Assembly: GCA_015039465.1 (NCBI GenBank)
Contig: MU130619.1
Location: forward strand, 1 to 64,000
Source of the DNA: Phlegmacium glaucopus
Taxonomy: Eukaryota > Basidiomycota > Agaricomycetes > Agaricales > Cortinariaceae
Direction of reading: 5' to 3'
Length of the DNA stretch: 64,000 bases
Shown: positions 45,951 to 57,581 of the stretch, one piece after another
Position numbering within the stretch: position 1 is the stretch's first letter
Layout: every line of letters starts with the position of its first letter
Program-made: the position numbers and the translations under genes
Notes under the pieces: model-generated
Seen by the model: the letters and a program-made list of their open reading frames with translations, nothing else
Told to the model about the DNA's origin: nothing
The model's database searches: none

Positions 45951-46512
45951 TAAGTTGCTTAGAAAGTATTTCCTTTTTCTTTGAAGGACATAGCGAAGGT
46001 TTTCCGAAAGGCATCATGGTTTAAATAAAGAAGTTCACCCCTTGTTTCGTTCTTCAACTCCAACTGTGAAATATACTACGTCAGGACCTCTATAGCCATA
46101 ACAAACTTCGTTCAACCGGACGACGACTCCTGATATTATACTTATTTTCCCCTTGTAAACTTACATCCTTTAGATCTCCTAAAAAACAAACAAAGTACTC
46201 GTTAATCTCCGGAGGTAGCAAACCCAAACTTCTCGCTTTGTCCTTAACCGTTCCTTAGATGTAGTCCAACTGAGGTTTATAAGAGTGTGAGCGTATGTTA
46301 GTTTGGTTGCGAAGGAACTGTCTTCCGTCGTACGGACGGTAGAAAAATGGTGAGGAACAGAAGCATGTGTCCCCGTACAGCTCCGACACGTATATCACAC
46401 ACACTTCTATAGAAGAAGCTGTTGGTTCTCCGAACGGATAGATAAATATAATAAAGGTTACCATGTCTTTTGATCCATAGCAGCTCCAACACAACACGAC
46501 TTGTAGGGTATG
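45951..46512. other. mirror-image block (reversed, not complemented)
   Basis: Read backwards (3' to 5', same strand, no complement) this block matches unit A 9731-10291 almost base for base. For example, 46171-46231 reversed equals the A text starting 'caaacccaaacgatggaggc' with no mismatch over about 60 bases. It occupies the position where that sequence should run forward. ORFs within it are meaningless. Confidence 0.93.
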
Positions 46513-46537
46513 AAAAAAAAAAAAAAAAAAAAAAAAA
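46513..46537. repeat. poly(A) run, 25 bases
   Basis: A pure A25 tract joins the mirror block to a second copy of the middle region that restarts at 'gttagctagagg' (A position about 8490). Confidence 0.95.
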
Positions 46538-48070
46538 GTTAGCTAGAGGATATTCTCGGCTTTGAGACCATCCGTAGGCTGAGGAGAAAGTAGGGAGAAA
46601 GGAGTCAGTTGGCGACTGAAAATCATCCCATCAAGACAACGGTCTCGAAACCCACACCACTGTCATGTTGGCGAACACTGGTTAAGTGAAGCTCAGCTTT
46701 GCCTGATCGCTTGATAGATCACAGCATTCAACTACCACACTTCTCTGCTTTCTCCGGTCGGATATGGCACGGGTGCTGGACATGATCCACAACGGGAATC
46801 TGTAGCGTATAAAGTATCGAGTCTGAGACTTTGAGGGACAAGAGGTAGCAGCATTAGTGCAAAATCGGCCATTCAGTGTTCGGACTTCGTTAAAAGCCCA
46901 AGCCTGCCCGCGCATCACTAATTGTCATTGACCAAAACTTCGCAATTTACCCAGGCCGACTTTCGATGGATACCACCAGACTCAAGTTTGCTTTGCGCAC
47001 ACTGTTCTAAAACTGCTTACCAGCTCGATAGCTCAACAGAAGCGCGATGTTCCGGAGGTCTAGCGTGATTGGGTAAAAAAAATTAAAAATCGTACACCGG
47101 TGGGAGGCGCTGCGTTGGGCGGGCTCCTTCTCGGTGGGGGTCGGTAGGGCGCTTCATCCCGCTTGCGAATGATGTGTGCTCCTTCCGGAAAAGTCAAACA
47201 TCGAGATGAGCAAAGTCAGCACAAGGAACTGTCAGAATTGCTTGGACGACTCAGAGTGACAACCACAAGATGTTCCATAGGCTGTTCACAATAAAACTTT
47301 TTCCGTTTCATCTTATACCTCTTTATATGACATATTATTATTGACTGAAGATCCGTCGATTAGTAGCAACCGCAAAGTGTTATGAGCAACGGATTTGCAA
47401 ACAATAAGTCCCAAAAAATACAGGGTGAGGGTGAGGGGCCGGCATCTAATACACATGTCAGTCGAACGAAAAGGAGAACGTAGGCTAAAGAACTAGATGA
47501 TTAGACTGTTGGATGATGGTCGGGTGTTCGTACTAGGTATCTCTTTCCTCAGGAGAACCGGGGATTAGAAATCGTCCTGGATTAGCACTAGTAGTACACA
47601 CGGAGGACAAATGAACCTCTTGGCCTTGAGGCATGGGAAAAGAAGGCATAAATTAGTCCCATCGCTGAACGTTAACGTTGACCGCCGGCTTGGGGAGTTT
47701 TGAACTGTGTCTTGCAAGTATCGATCGCCATAAATCCTGTAGCCGCAGGTTCCACCACCATCATTTGAGAGTCGTAACAAGAAGTAGCCTGTATGAGATG
47801 TTCATCACAACACAACCTCGACGATACCTAGCTTTCTGTACCATTGGAAATAATATAAATAGATAGGCAAGCCTCTTGGTTGTCGAAGAAGATATCTTCA
47901 AACATTCTATGCACAGCCTCGATATGCCCCTATGTACGAAGACAGGGAGTGGTAAAAAGACGGCAGCCAGCCTTCTGTCCCAAGGTTGGTTTGATTGTAT
48001 GCGAGTGTGAGAACATTTGGAGTCAACTAGTCAACCCTTATATTACCTGATGTAGATTCCTTGCCAATTC
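46538..48070. repeat. middle region of unit B, second copy (B2)
   Basis: Repeats 44660-45950 and continues normally into the arrestin gene. It is closer to A and C than the left part of B1 is. Only decayed frames on both strands. Confidence 0.75.
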
Positions 48071-48315
48071 ATCTAATTGCTCATGAAACAAACAAAAAAC
48101 GCTCTATATTTCCTACATCCGAGTGCTCCCCTTTTATTCATATTATAGTCCTCAGCAGCAGGTCAACTTGCTTCAAATAATACCGATATCTGAAACTTCT
48201 TGCCTTGTTTCTCACTTGAAGAAAGAAATTTGGTACCACGGAAAACCTTTTGGAAGTGATACACGAAGTTCCTTTTTCCTTTCCGAAAGATTCGTTGAAT
48301 ACGAGAAAATCAACG

Positions 48316-50495
48316 ATGGCGACTCCGGAATTACCAGAGCCCATGAATTCTTCACCCTATCATTCAAAAGTCAAGATTACGACCACTCTTTCGGACCCTA
48401 CATTCGTAGCTGCCAGTGGCAACTTTGTATCAGGAAAATTGGATATGGAATGTAGAGCTGATAGAGGTTTGGGTATTGGGATCCTTATGGTTGAGCTATT
48501 TGCTATACAAGGTTCGTTGGTCAAACGTATCTGAATGAACACAATCTTGATATTATTTAACAGAATTTTCATCTCGAGACCACTCTGCTACTTCCACTTT
48601 TCTCCACAGTCGTCGCCTTTTCCAAGGTCCAGGTCTACCGCCCTCAAACGCCGTTCAAGCATATACAATGTTAGGCGACCCTCCTCTGCCACAACATTAC
48701 TACCACGCCAGACGAGGAAAATCGACTTTTCTATTCCGTATACCCATCCCATCCTCATCTCCTTCTTCCATCTCTTTTGCATCTGGTTCGGCAAAAGTGA
48801 GGTATGAACTCTGAGCGAGCGTCGGTGTTTATTGGAAAAATGAAAAGAAGTTGGTTGTTGATAATAAGACTGGACGTTGTCGAGACATATCCCTATGATA
48901 AATCTCCACCTGAAGCTATTGTGGTAGGCGATAATGGGAAATTGTGGATGCACGGAAGGATGATTGGTGGACCTGTAGTGGCTGGTGGAACTGGTTATTT
49001 GGAACTTCAAGTCAATCATTCTAACAAAAAGGTGATCCCTCTTTCTTTTTTCTTCCTTCCTTTATTATAAAGTTGATAATAGTTGTATAGAACTCTATCT
49101 TAACTCTAACTACACGCACGCTCCACCTGCCTGGTCAACAACTACAGCAACCCAGCTACAGTTCAAATCTCGGACACTCTAACAACTGTTCCATTCCGCG
49201 GTCCAGAGTATATTATCCCTCCGGTGCGGAAGGTGTCGTCAATCTGGTCTTTGACGTGCCTAAACTTGCCCGAGGGGTTCAAGGCAGTACCTTAGACGGA
49301 GAAAGCGAAGGAGATGGAGGACAACCTAGGCGAACCGAGAGCCTTTTTGAGATCTGGTGTGAAGTGGAAGTCAAATTAGGTATGGGTATCGGCAGGTCTG
49401 TTCACTAAATTCTCTACCTTTGAACCGGGTCTTGATGATAATTACTTTTCAATAGCAAAGATATCATCCTCCAAATCCCCATTGATGTGGTTCATCCCAT
49501 GGCCGTTCCACAACAGCCAATACTAGACCCGTTTATCCAACAACAACCAACGCCGTATACCTATGCGAACCACGGACCCGTACCTGAACTTACGCCATAT
49601 GCAGATTATACGTCCTATTACCCCAATCAAGGCGCATATATCGACCCTACACAGATTCAGCCATGGTTACCACCCATGGAATCACCCCTGCTTTTACCTC
49701 AAGGATATCCGCATGGTTATGCGACCACCTGGTCCTCAATTGCTACCACCGTTTCAGCAGTGTCATCCTATGCAAGCACCAGTAGAGGGTCATACTCCGC
49801 CACCACCGCATTCATTCTTTCCTGAGGCTGTTCCCGGATTACCTCCTGTTGCTCTACTTTATCTGCCTCCAATATCTTACCAAAGCCCCATTGTGGAATC
49901 TCTACCAGAACCAGTTTTCATGCATGCCATTCCGCCTACAATAACACCCCTGATGGATAATTTTGTTACTCCAGTTCCAAACCCTTTTTCTCCCGCTCCC
50001 AACACCGTGCTAAACTCCCCCGTCCTCAACTAACACCCAAACATTCATTTACTCGAGACCCTGCGCTCGGTTCCCTGACTATCTCCAAGAGCGAACGAGT
50101 CGAAGAATTGGGGAGTATGGCTGATGAAGTAGCTAAACGGAGTCGGGATCTATCAGGAGATCTACCGAAAGTCGCTGGTGCTGCTACTCTCGAAGGCTTG
50201 ATTGGGAGGTCAATAGAGATTCTTTGAATAAGAAGACGTTACCGGTACCTTCTGGCAAGTTTGGAGGTAGGAGAAGGATGGGTTGGGATAATGGCGATGA
50301 TGTTATTAGCACAGAGAACCATGATCACGAAGAGCCCCAGCAGGGAGGGAGGAAGAGGAGACACTTGATGCCTGTGTTCTCAGCTGCTGCGTATGATCAT
50401 CAGGCTGTTCAAGCTCGGGTTTTCATTGTTCAGACGCTTTTTGGTTCGGCTTTTTGGTGGAGGGGCAGAATTATATTGAAAGACGACAAAGGTTG
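48316..50495 (+). pseudogene. arrestin-like protein (unit B)
   Basis: Best-preserved N-terminus of the three copies. The ATG at 48316 opens MATPELPEPMNSSPYHSKVK. KITTTLSDPTFVAASGNFVS then LDMECRADRG follow, and a first intron starts after FAIQ (about 48516). The second exon keeps the PPLPQHYYHARRGKSTFLF segment missing from A. Lesions are a TGA at the conserved KVRYEVRASVGVYW position (48809 region) and a tail frameshift near 49727. Arrestin_C sequence (HGRMIGGPVVAGGTGYLELQ) and a Pro/Gln-rich tail follow. The lesions differ from those in A and C. Confidence 0.65.
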
Positions 50496-50499
50496 ATGA

Positions 50500-50897
50500 A
50501 TTGAGTGGGGTTCAGTTGGATGGAGTGTGAGCAGCATAGAGGTTGCCGCCAGGGGACGCTGTGTGCCGAAGAGGTATTCCGGACACATATCGGGGTATTT
50601 CGCTGCGGGATCTATTGAATTGTCAGTAAGCTTGAGTCAGTCACAGGATAAATGCACATGAAATTTTATTAGGTTGGCGCGTCTAACTTCTAAGTGCAGA
50701 CTACGGAGTCTGCTTACGTCAGAATAATGCAAGCAAAGAGGGTTTTTGTACAACAAGGAGCCTGCTAGGAGAACATTAGGGACGACACGTCACAACCGTG
50801 AGCACTGGAACCCCTTTCCTCTCATACTTATACTTACGACTGGCAGGTTAACAGTCTCTTGCATCGTCGAGTCTCTTCAGCTATATAGGCGTCAATA
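50500..50897. promoter_or_regulatory. unit B/C junction and ERV41 upstream region
   Basis: The end of unit B joins the ERV41 5' flank of unit C. The text 'gagcactgga..cccctttcct' and 'acttacgactggcagg' is shared with 33130-33180 and 63900-63945, so this is the conserved upstream region of the ERV41 copies. No core promoter motif identified. Confidence 0.4.
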
Positions 50898-52803
50898 ATG
50901 TCATCTACTCCTTCAGAGCAGGCTTCCTTGCTTGATAAACTCGATCCTACACCCTTGGCCAAATTCGAAATGCTCCCAAATATATCTTCAATGTACAAGG
51001 CTTATTCAGAGTCTCGCGGGTTTCTGACATATTCGTTGCTTTGCTGGCATTCACGCTGGTCGTAAATGACATAGGCGAATTTCTTTGGGGTTGGCCCGAC
51101 TTTGAGTTCAGCGTGGATAATAACCCGTCGAAGTATTTAAACATTAATATTGATTTGGTTGTGGCCATGCCGTGTGGATGTGAGTGTTGTACCCTCGCCT
51201 TTAACTATAGTGCTGGCGTTGTTGAATAGATTTAAGTGTCGACTTGAGAGAGCTATGGCGGATCGACTGTTTTTGAGTGGTAGGTTTCGTCGCAATGGGG
51301 TGACAAGCCACCGCTCTGAAGTGAGTGTTTGTGCATTCTTTCGTGGCGTTGGATTCTAAATTAAAATTTGCAGGGAGCATTCAGTAGCACTATCTGCAAG
51401 CCAAGCAATCGCTCAGTCACGCAACTCTCTCCCCGTCTGTTCGACTGGTTGCTCCGACGAGAATTTTTTTTTATTCAAGCCTATGTATAACTATGAACCG
51501 ACTGAAAGTGCTTGCAGAATATCTGGTACTCTGGCGGTTACACGGGTGACGAGTGAGTTCTCTATCTATCATATGATTGGTTCTCCCGGCTTATATATGC
51601 TCACTAGCCAACCTACATATCACGAATCTTGGATATGGATATGCTAGCTTTTCCTATGTTGACCATAAACGTAGGTTGTCGTGACCATTTAGATTCTCCC
51701 TCGCTGAACTGAAATCATGGAAATGAAATTTTCTCATATCGTTACCGAATTCTCTTTTAGTCCCCATTTCCCAGACATTGTACAACCACTCGACAACTCT
51801 TTCGAAGCAACAGACAAAGGTCAGGTTAACCCTTGTTAAATCATGAATCTATCATTAACCGTCAACTAGATTTTATCGCGTGCCAGTATTTCCTCCACAT
51901 GGTCCCAACCACTTACATTTCCCTTCGAACGAACCCTCTACGCACCAATCAATACAGTGTTACACATTATACACGTGAGGTACAACGTGACCGAGGAACC
52001 CCCGGAATCTTTTTCAAATTTGAACTCGACACTCTGCATATCACACTACACCAGCGAACAACGACCTTCCTCCACCTTCTCATCCGAGTAGGAGGTGTTC
52101 TTGGAGGCGTCTTCGTATGCATGAGTTATGCTATTCGCATCACCACGCGTGCTGTTGAGGTCGTTTCCGGTGCAGATCAAGCACCTGGCATCGCTGCAGA
52201 GTCTTCTGGCGTGAAAGTGGGCTTGAGAGCGAAATGGGTTGGAAGCGAATTACGTGCGCGACCTAGGAGTAGTAAATTAGTTCCTCAAGGTAGTGGTTGG
52301 GTTATGGAAGGGGGAAGCACTTCACCGTATTCCAGTTACAACAACACGCCGCTTCTTACTGAATTTCCTTCACCTGGCGTACAGTCTCCCTACATCAATT
52401 CTGCCACTTCAGCTCCCTCTACCCCTAACCCAGGTACACCTGACTCCGTAGGCCTTGGATATCCGTCAGGTTCATTTGGACCTATACCATCATCGGAGGT
52501 ATACGGACATCAACAAGTCTTGGTCCTCCACCTCGGACTCCTTGTTCGGCCAGCGCAGGATCTGTTCATTCTCCTCTATCACCTGGTCCAACACAAACTT
52601 TGTTAACCTCAGATCCTAACGACGTAGGTGTTGTAGTAAATACACATTCATCTGCATCGCATAGTGAGTATCCTGCCTCGGCTAATCCTCCTAATCGAAA
52701 CAGGTTTCAAATGACTGTCACGGCCACCCAAAAAAAAAAGTTGTCCCTGGGAAATATGTTGAAGTCCATCTTTTTTTTATATGTAGGAGGTCATTATGGG
52801 TAG
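50898..52803 (+). pseudogene. ERV41/ERGIC-like vesicle protein (unit C), most complete copy
   Basis: COPII-vesicle protein of the ERV41/ERGIC type: two membrane segments around a large lumenal domain. The start ATG gives MSSTPSEQASLLDKLDPTP. Membrane segment 1 reads VALLAFTLVVNDIGEFLWG. Later exons give MADRLFLSGRFRRNG, EHSVALSASQAIAQS, CRISGTLAVTRVT and HIVTEFSFSPHFPD. A long exon from about 51870 runs MVPTTYISLRTNPLRTNQYS, FFKFELDTLHITLHQRTTT, then membrane segment 2 (GGVLGGVFVCMSYAIRI). The Ser/Pro-rich cytosolic tail includes HSEYPASANPPNRNRF. A 1-nt deletion near 51030 and a tail frameshift near 52590 suggest it too is decaying. Confidence 0.75.
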
Positions 52804-53483
52804 CATTTAATGATGTACTTGGATTTTTAATTACTTTGACCTAGTTGTAAGGAACCTTTTTTTTGGCACCTGGGGCTTAAACAATTATTTTGTTGTCACT
52901 GCCATGTATTGCACCTGACCAGATGGAATTTACTTCTATAACCCCAATTTCTGACTTTTGGCTGCAAAACATTTATTTCAGACCTTGGAAATTTGGAAGA
53001 AGCAACTGATGATCTCTTTTCTCTCTCTTGCATCCAGAAACAAGGACTATTGTGCATTTAGGCCCAAGGAATGCTAACATGGTTCACACTGCATGTCAAG
53101 ATATTTGCATCCACTGCCATCCAATGGCAAAATTTACTGCTCCTTCAAATTCAGGCTGCTGATCTCACACTGTTGTGTTTTCCAGGGTACTGTTTTCCTG
53201 GAATACCAGAGCTAAAGGGGCATTTGAGGGGCCACTGTTTTCATTTTGTTAATAATTATAAAGTATTTCAATCAAATTGTCAAAGGTTAAACTGAAAACT
53301 CCAAATTGTATCCAATCTTCCAAACAAAGATTTCCTGTCTGCCAGGTGGAGATCTTCTCTACTACCTAAAGGTTATTTATTGTTTCTCTTTTTGTTCTTT
53401 CCATAAAGGGTGACAATTTGAGTATGCAATGGAGCATTGGCTTATTTCCATGCTATAGTTCCCCAATTAATTAGTGCTACTCA
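52804..53483. other. intergenic spacer of unit C
   Basis: Convergent 3' regions of ERV41 and the GTPase; homologous to 34951-35945. No gene seen. Confidence 0.5.
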
Positions 53484-56400
53484 TCAACAAATAAAAATTG
53501 ACTCCATACACAAGAGATTATTCAATGCAGTCTGTACTGCCTCCTTAACCAGTAATTCATGATTGATATCATTGACATGGAAAGAGCCTTTGAAAGGACT
53601 TGAGAATGTATGTTTGACATGACTCTTTCCATGAGAGCCTTTGAAAAAAATTTCAAGTTCAAAAATCTTTTCAACTGCTTGCTTGACAGAGGCATCACAG
53701 GCTGATTGCTGAAAAATTTGGGCAGCTCTTCCTAGACAGTTTTTGGTACTTGGTGATTCCTGATGAAGAAAGAAAGACAAGTGGCCAATAATAGCTGCAA
53801 CTAAGAGTAAAGTTAACATTGAGAGTATGGAAAAAGGTTGAATGAGATGCATGCCAATTGCACAGTATGTTGCTTCTTTTAAGTTGAATTTGGTAGATAA
53901 GCTGGAAAGCTTGAAAAAATTGGAAGATAAAATTGAGCCACTTTTCTGGCAGTGTATTGCCAAAGACCAAACACTCACAATAGGCAACATAATTTTGGAG
54001 ACGGAAGCCTGTACATTGAAATTGATAAAAACTGGATAATAAAGTAAGTGCAGATATAGGAATGAGGTAGAAAAAAATCACCAAGTGATATTGTATTATA
54101 GAGGATTTTTAAAAAGGTTAAGAGTAATGATACTTACCATCTATAAGCAAAGATATTAGTAGGTAAGCAGAGAAAAAGACAGATGAGAAAGTATTACACA
54201 TACTTGCTGTTGAGAAATGTAAGTCATAGAGCAAATTGGTAAATAATATTACATCTTCAACATACATACTGTCCAAAGGATATGTGAATCAGGTAGGCAG
54301 AAATGAAGATATGATTAGTGCACCTACATACTGTCCAAATAAGAATAGAATAAGGTGACAAAATGATAGAGATTGCTCTGTGCTTAGACTTACCTCCTGT
54401 CAAAAGAGTGAGCTAGAGTCAAGGCAGATCAAGATGGTCTTGCACTTACCCTCTGTCAAAAGAGTAAGCTAGAGTCAAGGCAGATCAAAATGGTCTTGCA
54501 CTTACCCTCTGTCAAAAGAGTAAGCAAGAGGCAAGGCAGATCAAGATGGTATTGCACTTACAAACTGTCAAAAGAGTAAGATAGAATCAAGGGAGATCAA
54601 GATGGTATTGCACTTACAAACTGTCAAAAGAGTAAGATAGAGTCAAGGGAGATCAAGATGGTCTTGCCAGTGCACTTACCTCCTATCAAAAAAGTAAGAT
54701 AGAGTCAAGGCAGATCAAGATGGTGTTGCACTTACAGACTGTCAAAAAAGTAAGATAGAGTCAAGGCAGATCAAGCTGGTGATGCTCTTGCACTTACATC
54801 CTGTCAAAAGAGTAAGTTAGAGTCAAGGCAGATCAAGATGGTCTGCACTTACATCCTGTCAAAAGAGTAAGCTAGAGTCAAGGCAGATCAAGATGGTATT
54901 TCACTTACATACTGTCAAAAGAGTAAGCTAGAGTCAAGGGAGATCAAGATGGTCTTGCACTTACCTCCTATTAAAAAGTAAGATAGAGTCAAGGCAGATC
55001 AAGATGGTGTTGCACTTACAGACTGTCAAAAAAGTAAGATAGAGTCAAGATAGATCAAGATGGTCTTGCACTTAACTTACCCTCTGTCAAAAGAGTAAGC
55101 TAGAGTCAAGGCAGATCAAGATGGTCTTGCACTTACATCCTGTCAAAAGAGTGAGCTAGAGTCAAGGCAGATCAAGATGGTATTGCACTTACAAACTGTC
55201 AAAAGAGTAAGCTAGAGTCAAGGGAGATCAAGATGGTCTTTCACTTACATACTGTCAAAACAGTAAGCTAGAGTCAAGGGAGATCAAGATGTCCTTGCAC
55301 TTACCAACTGTCAAGAGAGTGAGCTAAGGCAGATCAAGATGATCTTGCACTTACAAACTGTCAAAAGAGTAAGCTAGAGTCAAGGCAGATCAATATGGTC
55401 TTGCACTTACCCACTGTCAAAAAAGTAAGCTAGAGTTGAGGCAGATCAAGGTGGTCTTGCACTTACAAACTGTCAAAGGAGTAAGATAGAGTCAGGGCAG
55501 ATCAAGATGGTCCTGCACTTACCTCCTGTCAAAAGAGTGAGCTAGAGTCAAGGCAGATCAAGATGATCTTGCACTTACCCACTGTCAAAAGAGTAAGCTA
55601 GAGTCAAGGCAGATCATGATGGTCTTGCACTTACAAACTGTCAAAGGAGTAAGATAGAGTCAAGGCAGATCAATATGGTCTTGCACTTACCTCCTGTTAA
55701 GAGAATGAGCTAGAGTCAAGGCAGATTAAGATGATCTTGCACTTACATACTGTCAGAAAAGTAAGATAGAGCCAAGGCAGATCAAGCTGGTGATGCTCTT
55801 GTACTTACATCCTGTCAAAAGAGTAAGTTAGAGTCAAGGCATATCAAGATGGTCTTGCACTTACATCCTGTCAAAAGAGTAAGCTAGAGTCAAGGCAGAT
55901 CAAGATGGTATTGCACTTACATACTGTCAAAAAAGTAAGATAGAGTCAAGACAGATCAACATGGTCTTGTACTTACACTCTATCAAAAGAGTGGGCTAGA
56001 GTCAAGGCAGATCAAGATGGTCTTGCACTTACCAACTGTCAAAAGTGTAAGCTAGAGTCAAGGCAGGTCAACATGGTCTTCCACTTACCTCCTTTCAAAA
56101 GAGTAAGATAGAGTTAAGGCTCATCAAGATGGTCTTGCACTTACAATCTGTTAAAAAAATTCAGTTAACTAGCAATCTAACACAATGATCACTCTTTTCC
56201 TACACACATGCTGTCATAATATATATTAGTCTTAACTGTTAAGCATTAAATGCTCAAGATAACACTCCACAAAATTAGCTGTCAGTTCCTTCTTTAGACT
56301 TATCAAATACATACCACAATTTGTGGAAAATATACCAGAACAGTTGCCATGATATATGCCCAATTTCCTTCTTTTGTCTCAAAATATTTCAACCACATTG

Positions 56401-57538
56401 ATTCATTCCCATTTACAAGTCTAGAAAATATGTTAAAGCAGGAATTTAAAAATATCATGGGTCTCAACCTTTTAACCCCATATTTAATACACAACTCAAC
56501 ATTGTTTTGCTGTGTTGAAAGAAAGAGCTGTTGTAATTCTTCACTAGATAGTGCAGCTGTTGTTTTTTCAATCAAGTCTGTACAATCTGCTCCAGGCTCA
56601 TGCATCTCTATAACACAGTTAGCCAAATAGTTGTTAACAGTCATAACACTTACTTCGAAATACAACATATCCCTTTGGTGGATATTTAAACTCTTCAAAT
56701 CGTTGATGAATACTCTGTTCAAAATCAGTCCAAGCTTTTTGTGGAGCTTGTTGCATTGCCTCAGCTCTGCTGTTACCTTCCTTCATGAGTTGCTTAATTT
56801 TAGCAATATCAAGAGAGTCAGTCTTGGTCCACAAAACAATCACTGGTACTTCACAGACTCATCCTTCATGGTAACATATCAATATGAACCCCACATACCA
56901 AGCCCTGTCCCACATTCATTGAAAAATTTCTTCTCTGCTGCTGTGATTGGTCGGTCATCACTCGTTGGAATGCAGTACCTGCCCAAAATATTTTATTTCT
57001 GTCAATAAATTTGTTCTCTAAAGGCAAGTACTAACACACCAGATCGCGTGAAGTTGCTCCTTCACATTTTTTGCCTTTGAACGCTCCATAATGAACTCCT
57101 GTACCATCTTCAACTCCTGAGCACTGCCAGCTTCAAAGCCACGGGAATCATGAAAGATAAACCCAGGGTTGCTCTTAAATATCATTTCATTCTTGATATC
57201 ATGCTGTCCACGCTGTGGTGTGAGGATATTAATTGAACCAAAAACCCAATACTAGTACAGGAACCGCTTACCCCGATTGATGGATTAAGGGCCGAGGACT
57301 CGATCTGAGATCATGGGCATCGATGTCAGTATCTAGCATGGACTTTCACCATATACCTCACCTTTTGACCACTCGGACTGAAGATCACGGGTTCTACTGT
57401 AGTATTGCAGAGTCTTCGCAGGATTGTTGTCTTGCCTGCGTTGGCTCGCCCGATCACGAGGATACGGAATCGAGTAAATCTTTCTTTCAGTTGCTGAATT
57501 TGGTCAGCAGTGAGTTGGGGTTTCGATGAACTAGACAT
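53484..57538 (-). CDS. P-loop GTPase with 32-unit micro-exon array (unit C)
   Basis: The cleanest copy. The ATG at 57538 starts MSSSSKPQLTADQIQQLKER; exon 1 is 57538-57362 (59 codons, phase 0). G1 GRANAGKT, G3 DSRGF and G4 TKTD are present. The exon before the array (about 56420-56315) reads LVNGNESMWLKYFETKEGNW and ends FPQIV in phase 0. The first micro-exon ATT is at 56145-56147, then 31 more to 54391, then TAT, TAT, CAA and ATG (54138-54140). The next exon (ASVSKIMLPI) and, after an intron starting GTGAGTGTTTG, a C-terminal frame KLSSLSTKFNLKEATYC...LLLVAAIIGHLSFFLHQ...ACDASVKQAVEKIF end at 53484. The hydrophobic stretch could insert in or lie on a membrane. Exact C-terminal splicing is uncertain. 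Confidence 0.78.
54391..56147 (-). repeat. micro-exon array C (32 units)
   Basis: Period about 56 bp. Hand-read codons: 6 Glu, 6 Phe (TTT), 5 Asp (GAT), 4 Tyr, 3 Arg (AGG), 3 Ser, 2 Leu, 2 Trp, 1 Ile; no stop and no unit with a length other than 3 nt. Phe, Arg and Trp are frequent here but absent from array B. Donor and acceptor dinucleotides are intact in every unit. Confidence 0.88.
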
Positions 57539-57581
57539 TGCGAAAGTCGCTCTCGTAGATGTGAAGGATATCGATAGGGTG

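Larger units (their letters stand above)
33008..50740. repeat. segmental duplication unit B
   Basis: Contains ERV41-like (+), GTPase (-), a duplicated middle region and arrestin-like (+). From ERV41 start (33239) to the next ERV41 start (50898) is 17.66 kb, against 13.10 kb for unit C. The excess comes mainly from the longer micro-exon array (about 3.6 kb) and the duplicated middle region. Confidence 0.85.

Noticed and set aside
46255..46497. Minus-strand ORFs within the mirror block
   Set aside because: The block is a non-complemented reversal of other sequence, so its ORFs have no biological meaning.
48588..49019. Minus-strand ORFs opposite the arrestin genes
   Set aside because: Shadow frames; the plus strand shows arrestin domains, splice sites and conservation in three units.
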